Assembly: GCA_965153455.1 (NCBI GenBank)
Contig: OZ234495.1
Span: 1,798,001-1,862,000, forward strand
From: Sphagnum compactum
Lineage: Eukaryota; Bryophyta; Sphagnopsida; Sphagnales
Length of the DNA: 64,000 nucleotides
Direction of reading: 5' to 3'
The stretch's first letter is position 1; each line of letters opens with the position of its first letter. Below the pieces are notes generated by a model. That model was not told the origin of the DNA. It did not search any database and was given only the letters and a program-made list of their open reading frames with translations. Below are positions 39,101-49,877 of this stretch, in pieces. The translations under genes and the position numbers were made by a program.

Positions 39101-42100
39101 TTTTCAATGAAAAAATCATTCAATATTTAAATTTTTTTTGCTCTACAAGTCCAAATGTCATAAAACCAAGCCAATGCACCTCTCTCATCGAGAGCTTTCC
39201 AAACATACTGAGAACATGATTTGAAGCACCCCAATTTGATGGATCTCATAGTTACAAAACAAAACAAAGGACCTTGTTTCATAGATAGAGTGGCAAGTTC
39301 TCCATATCTTAATTTCTACATTTCAAATTTAGGATATGAATAACTTATATAGGATTAAATTGAACATATTGGAAAATGCAGAAAATGAGATTGTTTGTGT
39401 GACAATTCGCAAGTACATGATGTGTACATTTTTCTTATTTGTGACCCAAGTAGATGATTTCATAATTGAGAGTAACTTAGAGGTGTTACCCTCTCCCTTG
39501 ATGCCCTTCCAAAAGCAACTTATTTCCATTCGTTTGTGCTTTGACCTATTTTCAAGGAGTCTCAACTAGTGTTGGCTGGTTAATGAGAAAAGACCTGATA
39601 GCAATAAGGTTATAAATTTGATAATTGATAATGTATCAGTTGATTTTTGAATTTTTTGATAACCGGTTACATAAATAAAATTACAATAAGCAGGAAGAAC
39701 CTTAATTAGCGATCATTGAAAATTTAAAATCTAATAACCTACCTAGATGTTGAAATTTTCATCCAAGTGAGTTATCAATATATAAACATTACATGAACAA
39801 ATTTGTAAATGTAATCTAGAGATGTATACTAAGCACATAATGGTATAACAAAGTCTTTTATGAAAAACATTAAAACCTACCTACTTGGCCAAATATCAAC
39901 TTGATTATCAAGACAATTATTTGATAAATTGCCCTTATGCATAACAAGTGGTTATTACTAAATAAAATAAAATAATTAAATTGATAATTGAGATTATTAT
40001 TTTGATTTTGAAATTGAGGTCTAACTTTTTGAAAAAAGTTTGATATTGATTAAATTATGTGGTCCCAAAAAATTCTTTTAAGAAAAAACCTACCTAGCCT
40101 AGTGGTTATTAAAAAAACAACATAACTTTGTACCTTGACCATTACAACACATGTTTGTTAAATAAATAATTCATTTTGAGGATTCCATTTCAACAAATGA
40201 TACATTCTCAAACATTCCATCATATTTTTAAATTTCATTTCTGATTTTTTGTTTTTGTTGAAAATTTCAAATATTTCTGAAATAACATAATTATAGTCAA
40301 ATTGGCCCAAGTAGTATGATAATTGGCCAACACCAGTCTCAACCAATATTGTCTAGTTCTTGCTTTTCAAAAGAACATTTGATCTTGGTTCCAAAGGTTT
40401 TTTGTTTTTGTGTGGAAAGAACACCCCCCCCATTCTGGTTCAAGGAATTCTTTCTGATTGGATAAAATCTCTCGTAAGATTCTAGATCAGATTCTTCACA
40501 TTCCAAGACTCCCAGTTTTTGAGTCTTTAGAAAAAAAAAAATCCTTTAGGCAGCAAGTGCACTTCCAAACCAGATCCAATTTGACCTATCTATGCGTAGT
40601 TGAAAACTGATTTTTTTCTAATTACTAGCACTGTACAATGAATTAAAAGTGACCACCTATATCAACCAGATTCCTAAACCCAGAAAAATAAATAAAATTG
40701 CACACTTGAGACATGTTCCGAGAGGACGTTAGAAAATTTTAGGATTTGACAGTTTCTGTTGGCAACATGCTGGAAGTTGTTGTCTAAATATGGTGATTTC
40801 AGTTTGTATTCCTCAAAATATGGTGACTTTGGAACATATTTTCCTAAAAGAACTGCAATTTTTTTGGTTGCCAAGTGGGGTAATTTCGCTCAAAAACAAA
40901 ATGCTGGTGAGAACCATATGTAGAATCTAGTAAATCTCCAAAAAAAAGTAAAACAAAAACTTGGCAATTAGAAAACCCAAATAACACTAAATCTTTCATA
41001 TTTTTTAGGGTTTAGGGTTTGAAAATTTTCAAAACATTTACCAACTGGCAGAAATTTTGCCACAAAGCAAAATACATTACTTTCTCATATCTCCTCTTCC
41101 ACTTAAAACTCCTAGACATGCGCCACTAATATTCTCACAAAACTCGAAAAAGGGTCCCTAACCAACCAGGTTTAATCACCAAGTTACAAAGGTTGACACT
41201 TGAGACCAGTGTTGGGCTGCTCTTTGATTTTGATAAGAAATAAGAACCTTGGATTCTAGGTCTTTTTAATTTTAGAAATTAAAAAACCTCAAGTCTTGGT
41301 TTTATGACAAATTTCAGAATATCCGAACCACAACGTCTGGTTCACCATTCTTTACAATTTTTATAATCAAAACAACCCAGTCTGCTTCCTTCCATGTTTT
41401 GGAAAACATTTTTGAAATTGGCAGTTGTCATGAACTTAGAGTCAGCAAAGAATGGGCAGTTTAGGGTAAGTTTTTTGACCCAGTTCTTTGATTGTTTTAA
41501 GAGCCCCAGTTAAGGGTCGAAACCAGTTCTGTGAGTTGTTTAGAACCTCCAGTCAAACTGGTTCCGTGATTTTGAGAACCATCTATCAAGGGTACACATA
41601 TACCTACCCTTTCCCATCAGTTTTAGGTTCCAAAAACTGAGACGCGCCCAACATTGCTTGAGACTTATGTTGTCGGGTTTTTACTTTTTGACTGGTTCTG
41701 GTTCTTGGGCTAGCAATTCTAAATTTTGAAGGAAAAATAATTGGAACCAGAATCAGATCCAGCCTCAAAACTGAAACCAAGAAACAGTCTCGATCCAAAA
41801 CCAGAACTGGTACCAAAACTTGTTTTATACAAGTTCCAATTCTTCGCTCTCTAAGAAATGTATTTTTAATGTTGCAAATGTTTTATGTTCTATTTTTTCC
41901 AACTGTAGATAGACGTGTTGTAATTTTGTGAAAAAAATTTAAGCACACATTTTTTTGAATAATAAATTTCAGGGTGGATGGGGGGGATGGCATTAGGAAT
42001 GTAATTATTATGTAACTTGGAGCCAAATTTGGCTAAGTCTTCTTGTCGATGACAGCCAAAGAACATACCTCACAAAATTGAATTAAAAAACCCCAACTTC

Positions 42101-42922
42101 TGGTGGGTAGCCAACAATATAGAAGGATGCTTTAAATGCTTATTTTGCTTTTGGCCAACTTTGGTTAAATCTTATTGTGGATTATTACCACCGCAGCTAC
42201 ATCAGAAAATTGGGGGGAGAAAAAACACGGACCTGGATTCTGGGTCTTTCCACAGTTTGGGAACAAGCATAGAAGTGATGCAGTCAGTAATGCTTTGATT
42301 GTGTGAGAGTACTATTATCGTTTACTGTACAGCGATTTTGTAAGTGTGCTGAAATAAAGTTCAGAATCAATATGTGTATCAAATCAGAAGATCAGAATTA
42401 ATACATGTGATCTGATAACTTTCTAGCAAAGAATGTATTTCTAGTACCATCAAACTTGAAGATCAAAAGCAATACAAAGAGTAGAAGATACCGTACTTCT
42501 GGAGAGCCAGTCTGCCAGACAACTGAGAAACTTTGGTTGGCATCAGGTAGAAAGAAAAGAGAAAAACCAGAAATTGATGAAGATAAAGCCAATATAATAA
42601 TAGGTTTCAGTAGACTAACAACAGCAGCAAGATACGAGAAGGCATGAGAAGACACTATGACAGGTTTCAGTAAGTTAGACATGAGAAGGTAGCAAGACAG
42701 GGTACAGCAGTACCCAAACAGAACATCAGGTCAAGAATAGTGAACCCAGAGTTCCGGGAGTAGGGGTGTCCAAAATGAGAGGCTCTTGACACCATAACGC
42801 AGTCATATGTTGGCGGCTCCACTTTTGGGGTAATCAGTGTTGGTTTTAATGTGAATGGGCTATGGAGAAAGGAGCTTGAAATGTGAATCACTCACCCAAA
42901 AAAAAATTTGATTACATTTTGA
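33181..42922. other. Nearly 10 kb of AT-rich, gene-free sequence
   Basis: I recognise no coding region. The segment 34.9-35.6 kb has an LTR-like look (TTAGTTATAAC, long T/A tracts, ATTCATTAATGAAGAAC before a T-rich end), but no partner LTR or PBS was found. The segment 36.6-36.9 kb is a copy of a dispersed repeat found inverted at 63.64-63.90 kb. From 40.3 to 41.9 kb the sequence repeats degenerate GAACCAG/CTGGTTC words, including an open stretch on the minus strand (41604-41816) that merely reflects that repetition. Two TTTAGGG copies sit at 41007-41020. Confidence 0.5.
36600..36900 (+). repeat. Dispersed repeat, copy 1 (partner inverted at 63640-63900)
   Basis: The words ATAATTAACATTATA, CTTGGATTGTGTGGACTAGT and TGAACAAACTATTA appear in the same order, with scattered substitutions, on the minus strand of 63640-63900. 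Flanking words before and after also align. This is probably part of an old retrotransposon family; no coding capacity is visible. Confidence 0.65.
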
Positions 42923-43015
42923 AATAGGCCCTAAAAGAACCTGGTACCTGGTGCCACCAGCCTGTAATTCACAGATTAGTAAATCAATTACGTGTAGGGT
43001 AAAGGCCCTGCGCCG

Positions 43016-43041
43016 GGGGGGGGGGGGGGGGGCGGGGGGGC
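43016..43041. repeat. Poly-G tract
   Basis: A run of G interrupted once by C, directly after GCGCC. It could form a G-quadruplex on the plus strand, and its exact length is prone to sequencing or assembly error. Confidence 0.8.
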
Positions 43042-43284
43042 TTTACAGGAATAAGGGCCCTATGAGGTGAAGCTGACTGAGGCCCAATTATCATAAAGCT
43101 TGCCTCAAGGCCGTTACCTGGGGTAAAAATTACACTTTTTAATAAACAATCTCCATGATACCCAATGGGTACTCACAGAATACTTTCAGGGTATCATGGG
43201 AAAAAAACAACAGCAATCTTTACAAAAACATAATACCCATAGAGGTGAGCAATTATGTTTTTGTAAAGCTCACTGGCTCTTTAT

Positions 43285-43330
43285 GACAAGTAAGGTGCTC
43301 TTCTACTACCTGAAGAGCACCTTACTTGTC
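43285..43330. repeat. Perfect 19-bp hairpin stem
   Basis: GACAAGTAAGGTGCTCTTC (43285-43303) is followed by loop TACTACCT and the exact complement GAAGAGCACCTTACTTGTC (43312-43330). One mismatch outward, five further pairs (CTTTA/TAAAG) extend the stem. It resembles a short-hairpin or MITE core. A transcript from either strand would fold strongly. Confidence 0.85.
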
Positions 43331-43652
43331 TTAAAGGTCTTCAGGAACAAAAGATAGTAGAACCGTAAAATAACCAGAGTTAGTTTTTAGGTTTCTCAAT
43401 AGGCCCTAGAAGAACCTCTTAATTACCACTTACCAGATTGGCGGGCGAGCCCATTTGGAACAGGCCCTTCCATAGTATTTGTTTGATGCCACTCTAATTT
43501 GCTTTGATTTCATTTCACACATTTCACCTTACTTGTTCTTTGAATTTTGATCCGCTGCTGTTTATAAGCGCAAAACTGCTCCATTGTTGGTCGTCGCACC
43601 CCAGTTATTACCCACTAACCGCTACTATAAACGGTTCTACTATCTTTTGTTC

Positions 43653-44432
43653 GACTAGTCACCACACCCATCACAGCCCTTCACGTTCCCGCTCCGGTGG
43701 CGTTTGCTCACCATTTGTAGCACAACGGTTTCTGTCTGTGAATTCCAAACTCTATTTTTCAAACTCTTTGCTCGCACTCCTTCCATATCACCAGTAGGCT
43801 GGTCCTATTTTTGTGTGTGTGTGTGTGTGTGATTGATGAGCTTGCTTATGTTTGAGTTTAGAGATTGGACTGAGTTGGACTTTTGTAGCTTACTTTACAG
43901 TTGGACTTTACAAGCTTACTTTGCTTGAGGCTTGAACTTGATCAGTACTCATCGACGACGCCATCAGATCATTGCAGTGCTGGATCGCTACTTTGTTCGT
44001 CGGTAACACAACTTTTGAGACCTGATAAGAAGGAACTCTTTTGGTTTCCTGAGCTCTCCATGTGTTCTGGAGCATTTGTAACAGCATTTGGATGCTGCAT
44101 TCTTAGGTCGTAGAGTCGCCAGCTGAATCGCAATTTGAGCTTCAGGAGTACTGCAGTTTTCCTGTGATCTCACATTTTGTGTATTGTGTGCGTACTGCAG
44201 CTCCTTATTTAGCTGAGGACGCAAGAAATCCAGGATCCGAACACTACCCCATCCAGTCTAGGAAAGGTATACTTTGTGGATTTGTTCATCTAATTGGCTT
44301 CGAGCGCTATTGTTTATAAAAGCTTTTTGTTTATATACTTGCAGATCACTTATGTCTTCGACAAGCCCGATGTCCTTATGAGTCCTAACACTCTGTCTTT
44401 GTGTGCAGGTTCGCAAAGGCAATCGGCAATCT
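43653..44432 (+). promoter_or_regulatory. Upstream region/5' leader of the 44.4-kb gene
   Basis: Moderate GC with a (TG)n microsatellite at 43814-43831. Two acceptor-like pyrimidine-AG sites occur, at 44344 (TACTTGCAG) and 44408 (TGTGTGCAG), so the leader is probably spliced and upstream exons may exist. No TATA box could be assigned. Confidence 0.4.
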
Positions 44433-45937
44433 ATGGCTGCAACAGATCGTGCGACAAGCTCAGGCTCAGCTTGTAAGGGAACGAATGACGTCGACCAGGA
44501 GCAGGCAAGCTTATTCTGCTCCTCCGCCCCTGGAACTTTCGACGACATCAGTGTCTTCCAAGAAGTCGAAGATGGAAGTAGTAGCCGTGCAAATGTTCCC
44601 TGGGGACACAAACTGCAGGACACACTTCGAGTCGTCTTCAGCCATGAACAATCTGATGGGCTTGTATCAATCGGAAAATTTGCACTGAATCACCTGCAAT
44701 GCATACGGTCGAAGTCGCACGATCGACTACAACAGCAGGATGCTTTTGCCGAAACTCACGAACCTGGGCAGCTTGAGTGTACAAAGTCCTCTGCGGGTAG
44801 ATCAGATCTGATGCAGTTCATTGAGGAATCCCCCGAAGTAGCTGAAGCAACTGTTGCCAACTCTGCGCGGGAGGTAGAAGAAACTACTAATTACAAACTA
44901 GAAAGAGCTCCTGGCCAGAGTATGAGAGCTGAGCTGCTGCCGAGAGTTTCGAGATCCAGTGCAAGACCTTCTGGTACGGGAGTGTCTCCAAGCCCAAGCC
45001 AAGTGTGCCCTTTCCTGCCTGATGTGGAGAAACCCATAGAGCCGACCTCATGCGCAGGCGCATCTCCAGCTTCAGCTGCGAGCAATAACCCTCTTACTAC
45101 GCTAGCCTGCGGTCTGCTCCCGACTCGTCTAAGAAGATCAAAGAATCGCAAGATGGAGGTCAAGGCCGGCGACGGGAAGTTACAGGAAGTTCTCACGCAA
45201 GTGAGCATCAAAGCAAATCCTTTTAGAATTCTTCGTAAGCTATTGCGGCCAGCTTGTGCTGCAGCTTCCTCGAATTCAACAGTAGCTCCTAAGATGATGG
45301 CAACTGAGAATGCCAGAAAAGATATTATCGAATTATTTTCCCTAAAATCTCAGCATCAAGAGGAGGTATGGAGCTCTAGGCCTACCCAATTGGGCAGATG
45401 GGAATGAAATTTATATATTTATATATGTGTGTGTGTGTGTGTGTGACGATTTCAGTTTTTTCAAAGACTTTCATATTTTCTTATCGCCACATCTTGCTAA
45501 ATCATATTATGGATGATCGCCGCTTCGGCTACATCACAAAGTTGGAAAAAAAAGCTCTGGCTCAAGCAGTGCTGATCCCGTCTCAAGCTTTTGAAGGAGC
45601 TCACTATTATTCTGGGAAGGCTGCTGGAAAAGTCTAACGATTCTGTAACCTTGTTTGATATATTTTTGCAGCATCTTCCAAATAGGGAAAGCTGCGCAGC
45701 TCGAAGCATCAAGCTGCTGGCACGCAACTGGCCATATCGAAATGTAGGTGGAGATGCTGACGGCTCAGATCCGGTGCTGCTAAAGCCTAGACTACTACAG
45801 CCACAAAGTCCTTCTGGAATGCTAGAGAAGGATAAAGAGAATCACTCGGAAAGGACGTGCCGCGACGGGCAGTGGATCAAGACCGATTCCGAATGTCCGT
45901 TTTCCCGTCTTTCCTTCTGTTTCCTGTGCATGCTGTT
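44433..45937 (+). CDS. Unrecognised plant protein gene, at least two coding exons
   Basis: Exon 1: 44433-45365 (311 codons from ATG, MAATDRATSSG...), ending GAG/GTATGG. Exon 2: 45672-45937, after TATTTTTGCAG, continuing in frame as HLPNRESCAARSIKLLARNW. The open frame through a TGA at 45939-45941 gives at most 400 aa. A donor at 45938 (GTGAAA) in phase 2 would instead join it to the duplicated cassette exons at 46291 or 46552. The protein is polar and rich in Ser, Ala, Glu and Arg, with no signal peptide, membrane segment or motif I recognise; it looks mostly disordered with a basic stretch (RLRRSKNRK) near residue 235. GC and CpG are higher than in the flanks, as for a real gene. The foldback cluster lies directly upstream. 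The start could be further 5' if an upstream exon is spliced to 44409. Confidence 0.55.
45418..45444. repeat. (TG)n microsatellite in intron
   Basis: About ten TG units just downstream of the exon 1 donor of the 44.4-kb gene. Confidence 0.85.
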
Positions 45938-46215
45938 GTGAAAAAAAATTCCTTAGAAAATTTCCATTTCCATGTGCCAAGGGCATTTGTTTCAACCTCG
46001 AAGATTTTCGTTCTTTATTCCAAGTTGTTGCTAATTTACATATCTTGCTTTCAGCTTCATTATCAGTCAGTGATTTCGTTTTCCACAAATTTTATGGTTT
46101 TTTCAACAAAACAAATGGGAAAATTTTGGAAAACTGTGTTTTAGGATTGATTTGACTAATTTTGTCTAATTTTGGAAAATTCTGCCAAAAATTCAAAATT
46201 GCAAAACAAAAACCC

Positions 46216-46640
46216 CTAATTGCTATGCTGGAAGGTGATCACCAAAAGAAAAAATCTAACTTGGATTGGTGCTATTGTTTGCTTGTGCAGATCTAGTCCT
46301 CGAGATGTGATATGCAATGTAATTGCTGATCTTCAGAATTTTCACAGGTGTGACTTCAAGTGATTTATTTATTTAGCTTTATGCTAGTGTAAATTCCACT
46401 AATTTTGCTATTTCTTTGGAAGAAAACTGCCAAATTTTAGAAATTTCAAAATTGAAAAAAAGATCCCTGATAGTGCTATGCTTTAAGGTGCACTAAAAGC
46501 AAAAATCTTACTTGGTTTTAATTGGATTGGTGTTGTTGTTTGCTTATGCAGATCTTCTAGTCCTCGACATGTGATATGCAATGCAATTGCTGATCTTCAG
46601 AATTTTCACAGGTGTGGCCTCAAGTGCTTTGTTTATTTTA
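46216..46640 (+). repeat. Tandem-duplicated exon-like cassette
   Basis: Two ~165-bp blocks repeat about 260 bp apart. Each has a pyrimidine-rich run ending TTTGCTT.TGCAG, an open segment, then a donor CACAG/GTGTG. Segment A is 46291-46347 (57 nt) and segment B is 46552-46611 (60 nt). In phase 2 they read SSPRDVICNVIADLQNFH and SSSPRHVICNAIADLQNFH. B differs from A by one extra serine codon and two amino-acid changes. Similarity extends into both flanking introns, so the whole exon with its splice sites was duplicated. The other two phases of each segment contain stops or give no similarity between copies. Confidence 0.7.
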
Positions 46641-47959
46641 CTCATTTAGCGCATGCAAAGTCTCTCTAAAATCTCTCTGCCCAGCAGTTGAGCTCTCTTC
46701 CAGACATGCTTAGCAGAGAATGCCAACATCTGTATATCATGGATTAATATGATTTTCTTGCAATGCAATCATTATGAATCAATCTTTTTGAGTTCATGCA
46801 GAGCATAGAAATATCAATTTATTGATGCTTTTCAATTCACACACCTACCAACCCCACCAATGAGCAAATGAATGTGGGAGATGGAGTGTGTTTCTATTTT
46901 GTTTCTGTTGAACATTAGTAAAAAACTTGTGTAAACCTGAGGTGCAGTTCTCTGCTGTGCATGAATATGAAGTTGTATCCTTCTGGAAAGTTGTATCCTT
47001 CTGGAAATATTACAAGAATGGTATGCAGACAGGTACTTAAGTACTTTTGTCTGTTGATTGAATCAAGAAGGGCAACAACTACGAGATGTCCTTTGACTTG
47101 ATTAGAAATCAGGGCTTAATGTTGTGGGACTTCAGTTGGGTCTGCATCTGCAATAACCTTTTGGTTCCATTGTGCTATACTTGCATACACTTGTGACCTC
47201 TATCTCCCTTTTGAAGCCCCCTTTTGAAGCCGGTTCTGCATATCTAATTCATGAGAAACTTCTATCTTGAATAGGAAATAGGGAATGACGTTTTTCTGAA
47301 TCTGATGGTGAGTGAAACAAATCATAAAACAATGAATGTGTACTTATGCAACACTTTTGGAAAGGTCAAAGCTGATGGTAGTGAAATATATAGTGAATAC
47401 AATTTATGGTACACCCTAACAATTCTACTTTCTAAACCCTAAACCCTTTCAGCTGGGAGAAAATGCAGCAAGAAACAAGAAAAAAAGGTCAAAGAAGAGA
47501 GGAAAGAGAAAAATTGTCTGTTGATTGAATGAACAAGGGCAACAAGTTGATTAGATGTCATTAATTTCACAAAATCAAATAATTGACTGTAACAATTTGG
47601 GCAAAGTCAAGAGTATACTTGCTGCTATTGTCTGAACAAAACATTCACATCAACAATTCCAATTATTAAGATTCAGTATTGTGCATATGCTTGTATAGGA
47701 AGCCTTGTAGCGTTCCAACATATACTTGTTGGTGGAATTATTCAAATGGTTTTGCTTATCCATTTTATTATGCTATTAATTCGTGGAATCCCTCACATTG
47801 TTAATAGTCAAAATGATCATTTTGAAAAGGTTGGTGTTTTACAATCAACAAATGAATTAAACATGGAGTAGTACAAATCCACAACACTTGTTTGAAATTG
47901 ACAAGGGTTGGAACTCAATGCTATCACAAAAGATGGTGTACCTAAAAGTCTTCCATGTC
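46612..47959. other. No recognised gene
   Basis: Moderately AT-rich. A direct repeat AAGTTGTATCCTTCTGGAAA occurs twice in tandem near 46971-47007, and AAACCCTAAACCCT (two telomere-type units) near 47434-47448. Downstream exons of the 44.4-kb gene could lie here but none was recognised. Confidence 0.45.
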
Positions 47960-49480
47960 TCATAAATTAGTTCTTCGACTACATCCAAATGAACAATTTT
48001 CTTTTTCCCATTTGATTTGTTGACCCCTTGTAAGACCTCTCTCTCTCTTTGGAGGCTCCTCTACTGGCATATTTGCCCTTTGACCTCGAATGGTCACACA
48101 CATCAAAAACTGACTAGTCTCATTCGACCATAGCAACATTAATTCCAACTTTCAATTTGGAATTCTTCTCTTCCTCTTCAATTACTTTCTTCCACACAAA
48201 ATAATCAACTTTTACATGTCCTTCTTTACTACAACAAAAACACCTCACTACATTCTACCGATATCTATTATTTTGATTACAACCATGTTGGTTATATCGG
48301 TTATTTTGATTCTTCTGACCATTGCCTTGCTAGTTCTAACCATTTGGTCTTGAATTATATTGTTGATTTCCGAATTGATTATTTGGTGTGTTGTACTCAT
48401 GTAGTTGTTTCTGCTCTTGCACAACTAGTGCTTCTGCTTGTACCACATGCGTTGGAACAATCTCCTTCGAAGGAAGTCTTTCAGACATTGCTTTGTTGGG
48501 ACATTGATTAGTATTATGATCATTCTATTTGCATATCTAACAAAATTTGTTCAATAATTTACATTCTTTTGTAAGGTGGCCTTCATTATAACAATTTGGA
48601 CAATACACACTCTTCTAATAGTTTCAAAGTGATATTTTCTTTCTTTCTTCTTTGGTCTCCATTTTTCTTCTTCATCAAAATCTTTTGATTCTTCACTGTC
48701 AAAGTCTTGGTGATATCTCGCTATACGCTTCTTTCTTATTGGCATCTTTTCTTCTATCATAATTGTTAACTTTGTTACTTCTGCCAAAGTTCTTCACGAC
48801 ATGCTTATAATGGCCATTTTGATTTTGGTTCTCAATCCTTCTCTAAAAGTTTCTCTTACTTAAATAAATATCATGTGGTTGTTGTGGAATAACCGTGCAA
48901 AGTCACAAAAGTTTGTCATAGTAGTCTTCGACAAACTCATATTTCTTTTGTTTTGCATATTTCAAAGTTGCAACCACTTGTCCTTCACTACAAATCTCAC
49001 TAAATCAATTGATGAAAGCCCATAATACTTCACCCCATGTTGCCGCTGGATGAACCATCTCATACTTGGCAAACCAATCAGCAGCTTTCCCTTTAAGAAA
49101 ATTTAGAAAGTATTGTATTTATGATCGTCTGTATCTTTTCCATTAGTCACATAGACTTTAATTAGTTGTCAAATATGTATAACATGATCATCATTGTCAT
49201 GATACTTTGGTAATTGAATGCGCAAAACATTAGCACGTACAACAACCATGAGTGGATTCACATTCATCACTGTTGAAGTAGTTGCTGGTTGTGTAGTTGA
49301 CAAAGTTTTTGTATTAACCAAATTAGGACTCGGAGTTGTTCCAAATAGTTCTCTTTCGAGTGGTTGGTCACTACTTCCACTATTGTTCAGAGTTCTTACT
49401 AATTTTCCGTCAGCTTGCCATCTTGGTATTCAAGGCCACCCTCTTCTGTCACCCAATGAATTGTTCCAAATGCATTGACA
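47960..49480 (-). pseudogene. Retrotransposon gag with zinc knuckles (broken)
   Basis: On the minus strand the gag core reads LKGKAADWFAKYEMVHPAAT followed by WGEVLWAFIN and TLKYAKQKKYEFVEDYYDKF. A charged region follows (EESKDFDEEEKWRPKKKERK, near 48650). Then come CCHC knuckles: CPNCYNEGHLTKEC, a second C-x2-C-x4-H-x4-C carrying two stops, and a third, CFCCSKEGHVKVDY, whose last Cys is replaced by Tyr. The end carries VEEPPKRERGLTRGQQIKWE, typical of the gag/protease junction in plant Ty3 elements. Several stops and frameshifts make it non-functional. Confidence 0.82.
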
Positions 49481-49877
49481 ATATTTTCTAGTGTATTGAA
49501 TAACAACATATTCAATTCTTCAGTTGGTTATTGATATTCGTGATCAACATTTGATGAGCCCGTTTGCGTAGAATGTTGAGTTTCATCACTTGTTGATCTG
49601 TTTACATCCTCAACATCAGCTTGAGCAATAGTAATTACCACTTCTTCTTTTACAGGTTGAAGTACTTGATATGTTACTGGTGAATTGAAAATTGCGCTAA
49701 GACCTCTCCATCTATTTTGTGTAATAGATTGTTGAGTTACAATAGTAGCCTCTATAACTTCCTTTCGATTATCTCTTCTTCAGTCTCTCAGTCTATTATT
49801 CTTTTCTCTTTTTCTATCTCTATCCAACATAGGTTCCAAATAGAAATTCCAATTTCTCTTCTATAACCATTTTTACT

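Larger units (their letters stand above)
42923..43652. mobile_element. Cluster of nested inverted repeats, foldback-like element
   Basis: A direct repeat AATAGGCCCTAAAAGAACCT (42923-42942) recurs at 43398-43417 with one change. Inside and beside it are four perfect inverted pairs. CCATGATACCC/GGGTATCATGG lies near 43153-43199. CTTTACAAAAACATAA/TTATGTTTTTGTAAAG lies at 43218-43233 and 43253-43268. A 19-bp stem with an 8-nt loop lies at 43285-43330. GAACAAAAGATAGTAGAACCGT (43345-43366) pairs with its complement at 43631-43652. A G-run sits at 43016-43041. No ORF. The arrangement is that of a foldback transposon or nested MITEs; the true ends are unknown. Confidence 0.6.

Noticed and set aside
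41007-41020. Telomere-type TTTAGGG repeats (also AAACCCTAAACCCT near 47434)
   Set aside because: Only two units each; too short to indicate a telomere or interstitial telomeric array.
41604-41816. 70-codon minus-strand open frame (VPVLVLDRD...)
   Set aside because: It follows repeated GAACCAG/TTCTGGTT words of a degenerate repeat; no domain.
43504-43797. 97-codon plus-strand open frame upstream of the 44.4-kb gene
   Set aside because: It overlaps the right arm of the 22-bp inverted repeat, is Ser/His-rich without domain, and has no exon-type continuation.
44403-44432. Upstream start of the 44.4-kb gene at 44403
   Set aside because: The codon there is GTG, not ATG, and it sits inside an acceptor-like TGTGCAG; the first ATG in frame is at 44433.
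45742-45747. Alternative donor AAT/GTAGGT in exon 2 of the 44.4-kb gene
   Set aside because: It would join the cassette exons in phase 0, which reads straight into a TAG in both copies.
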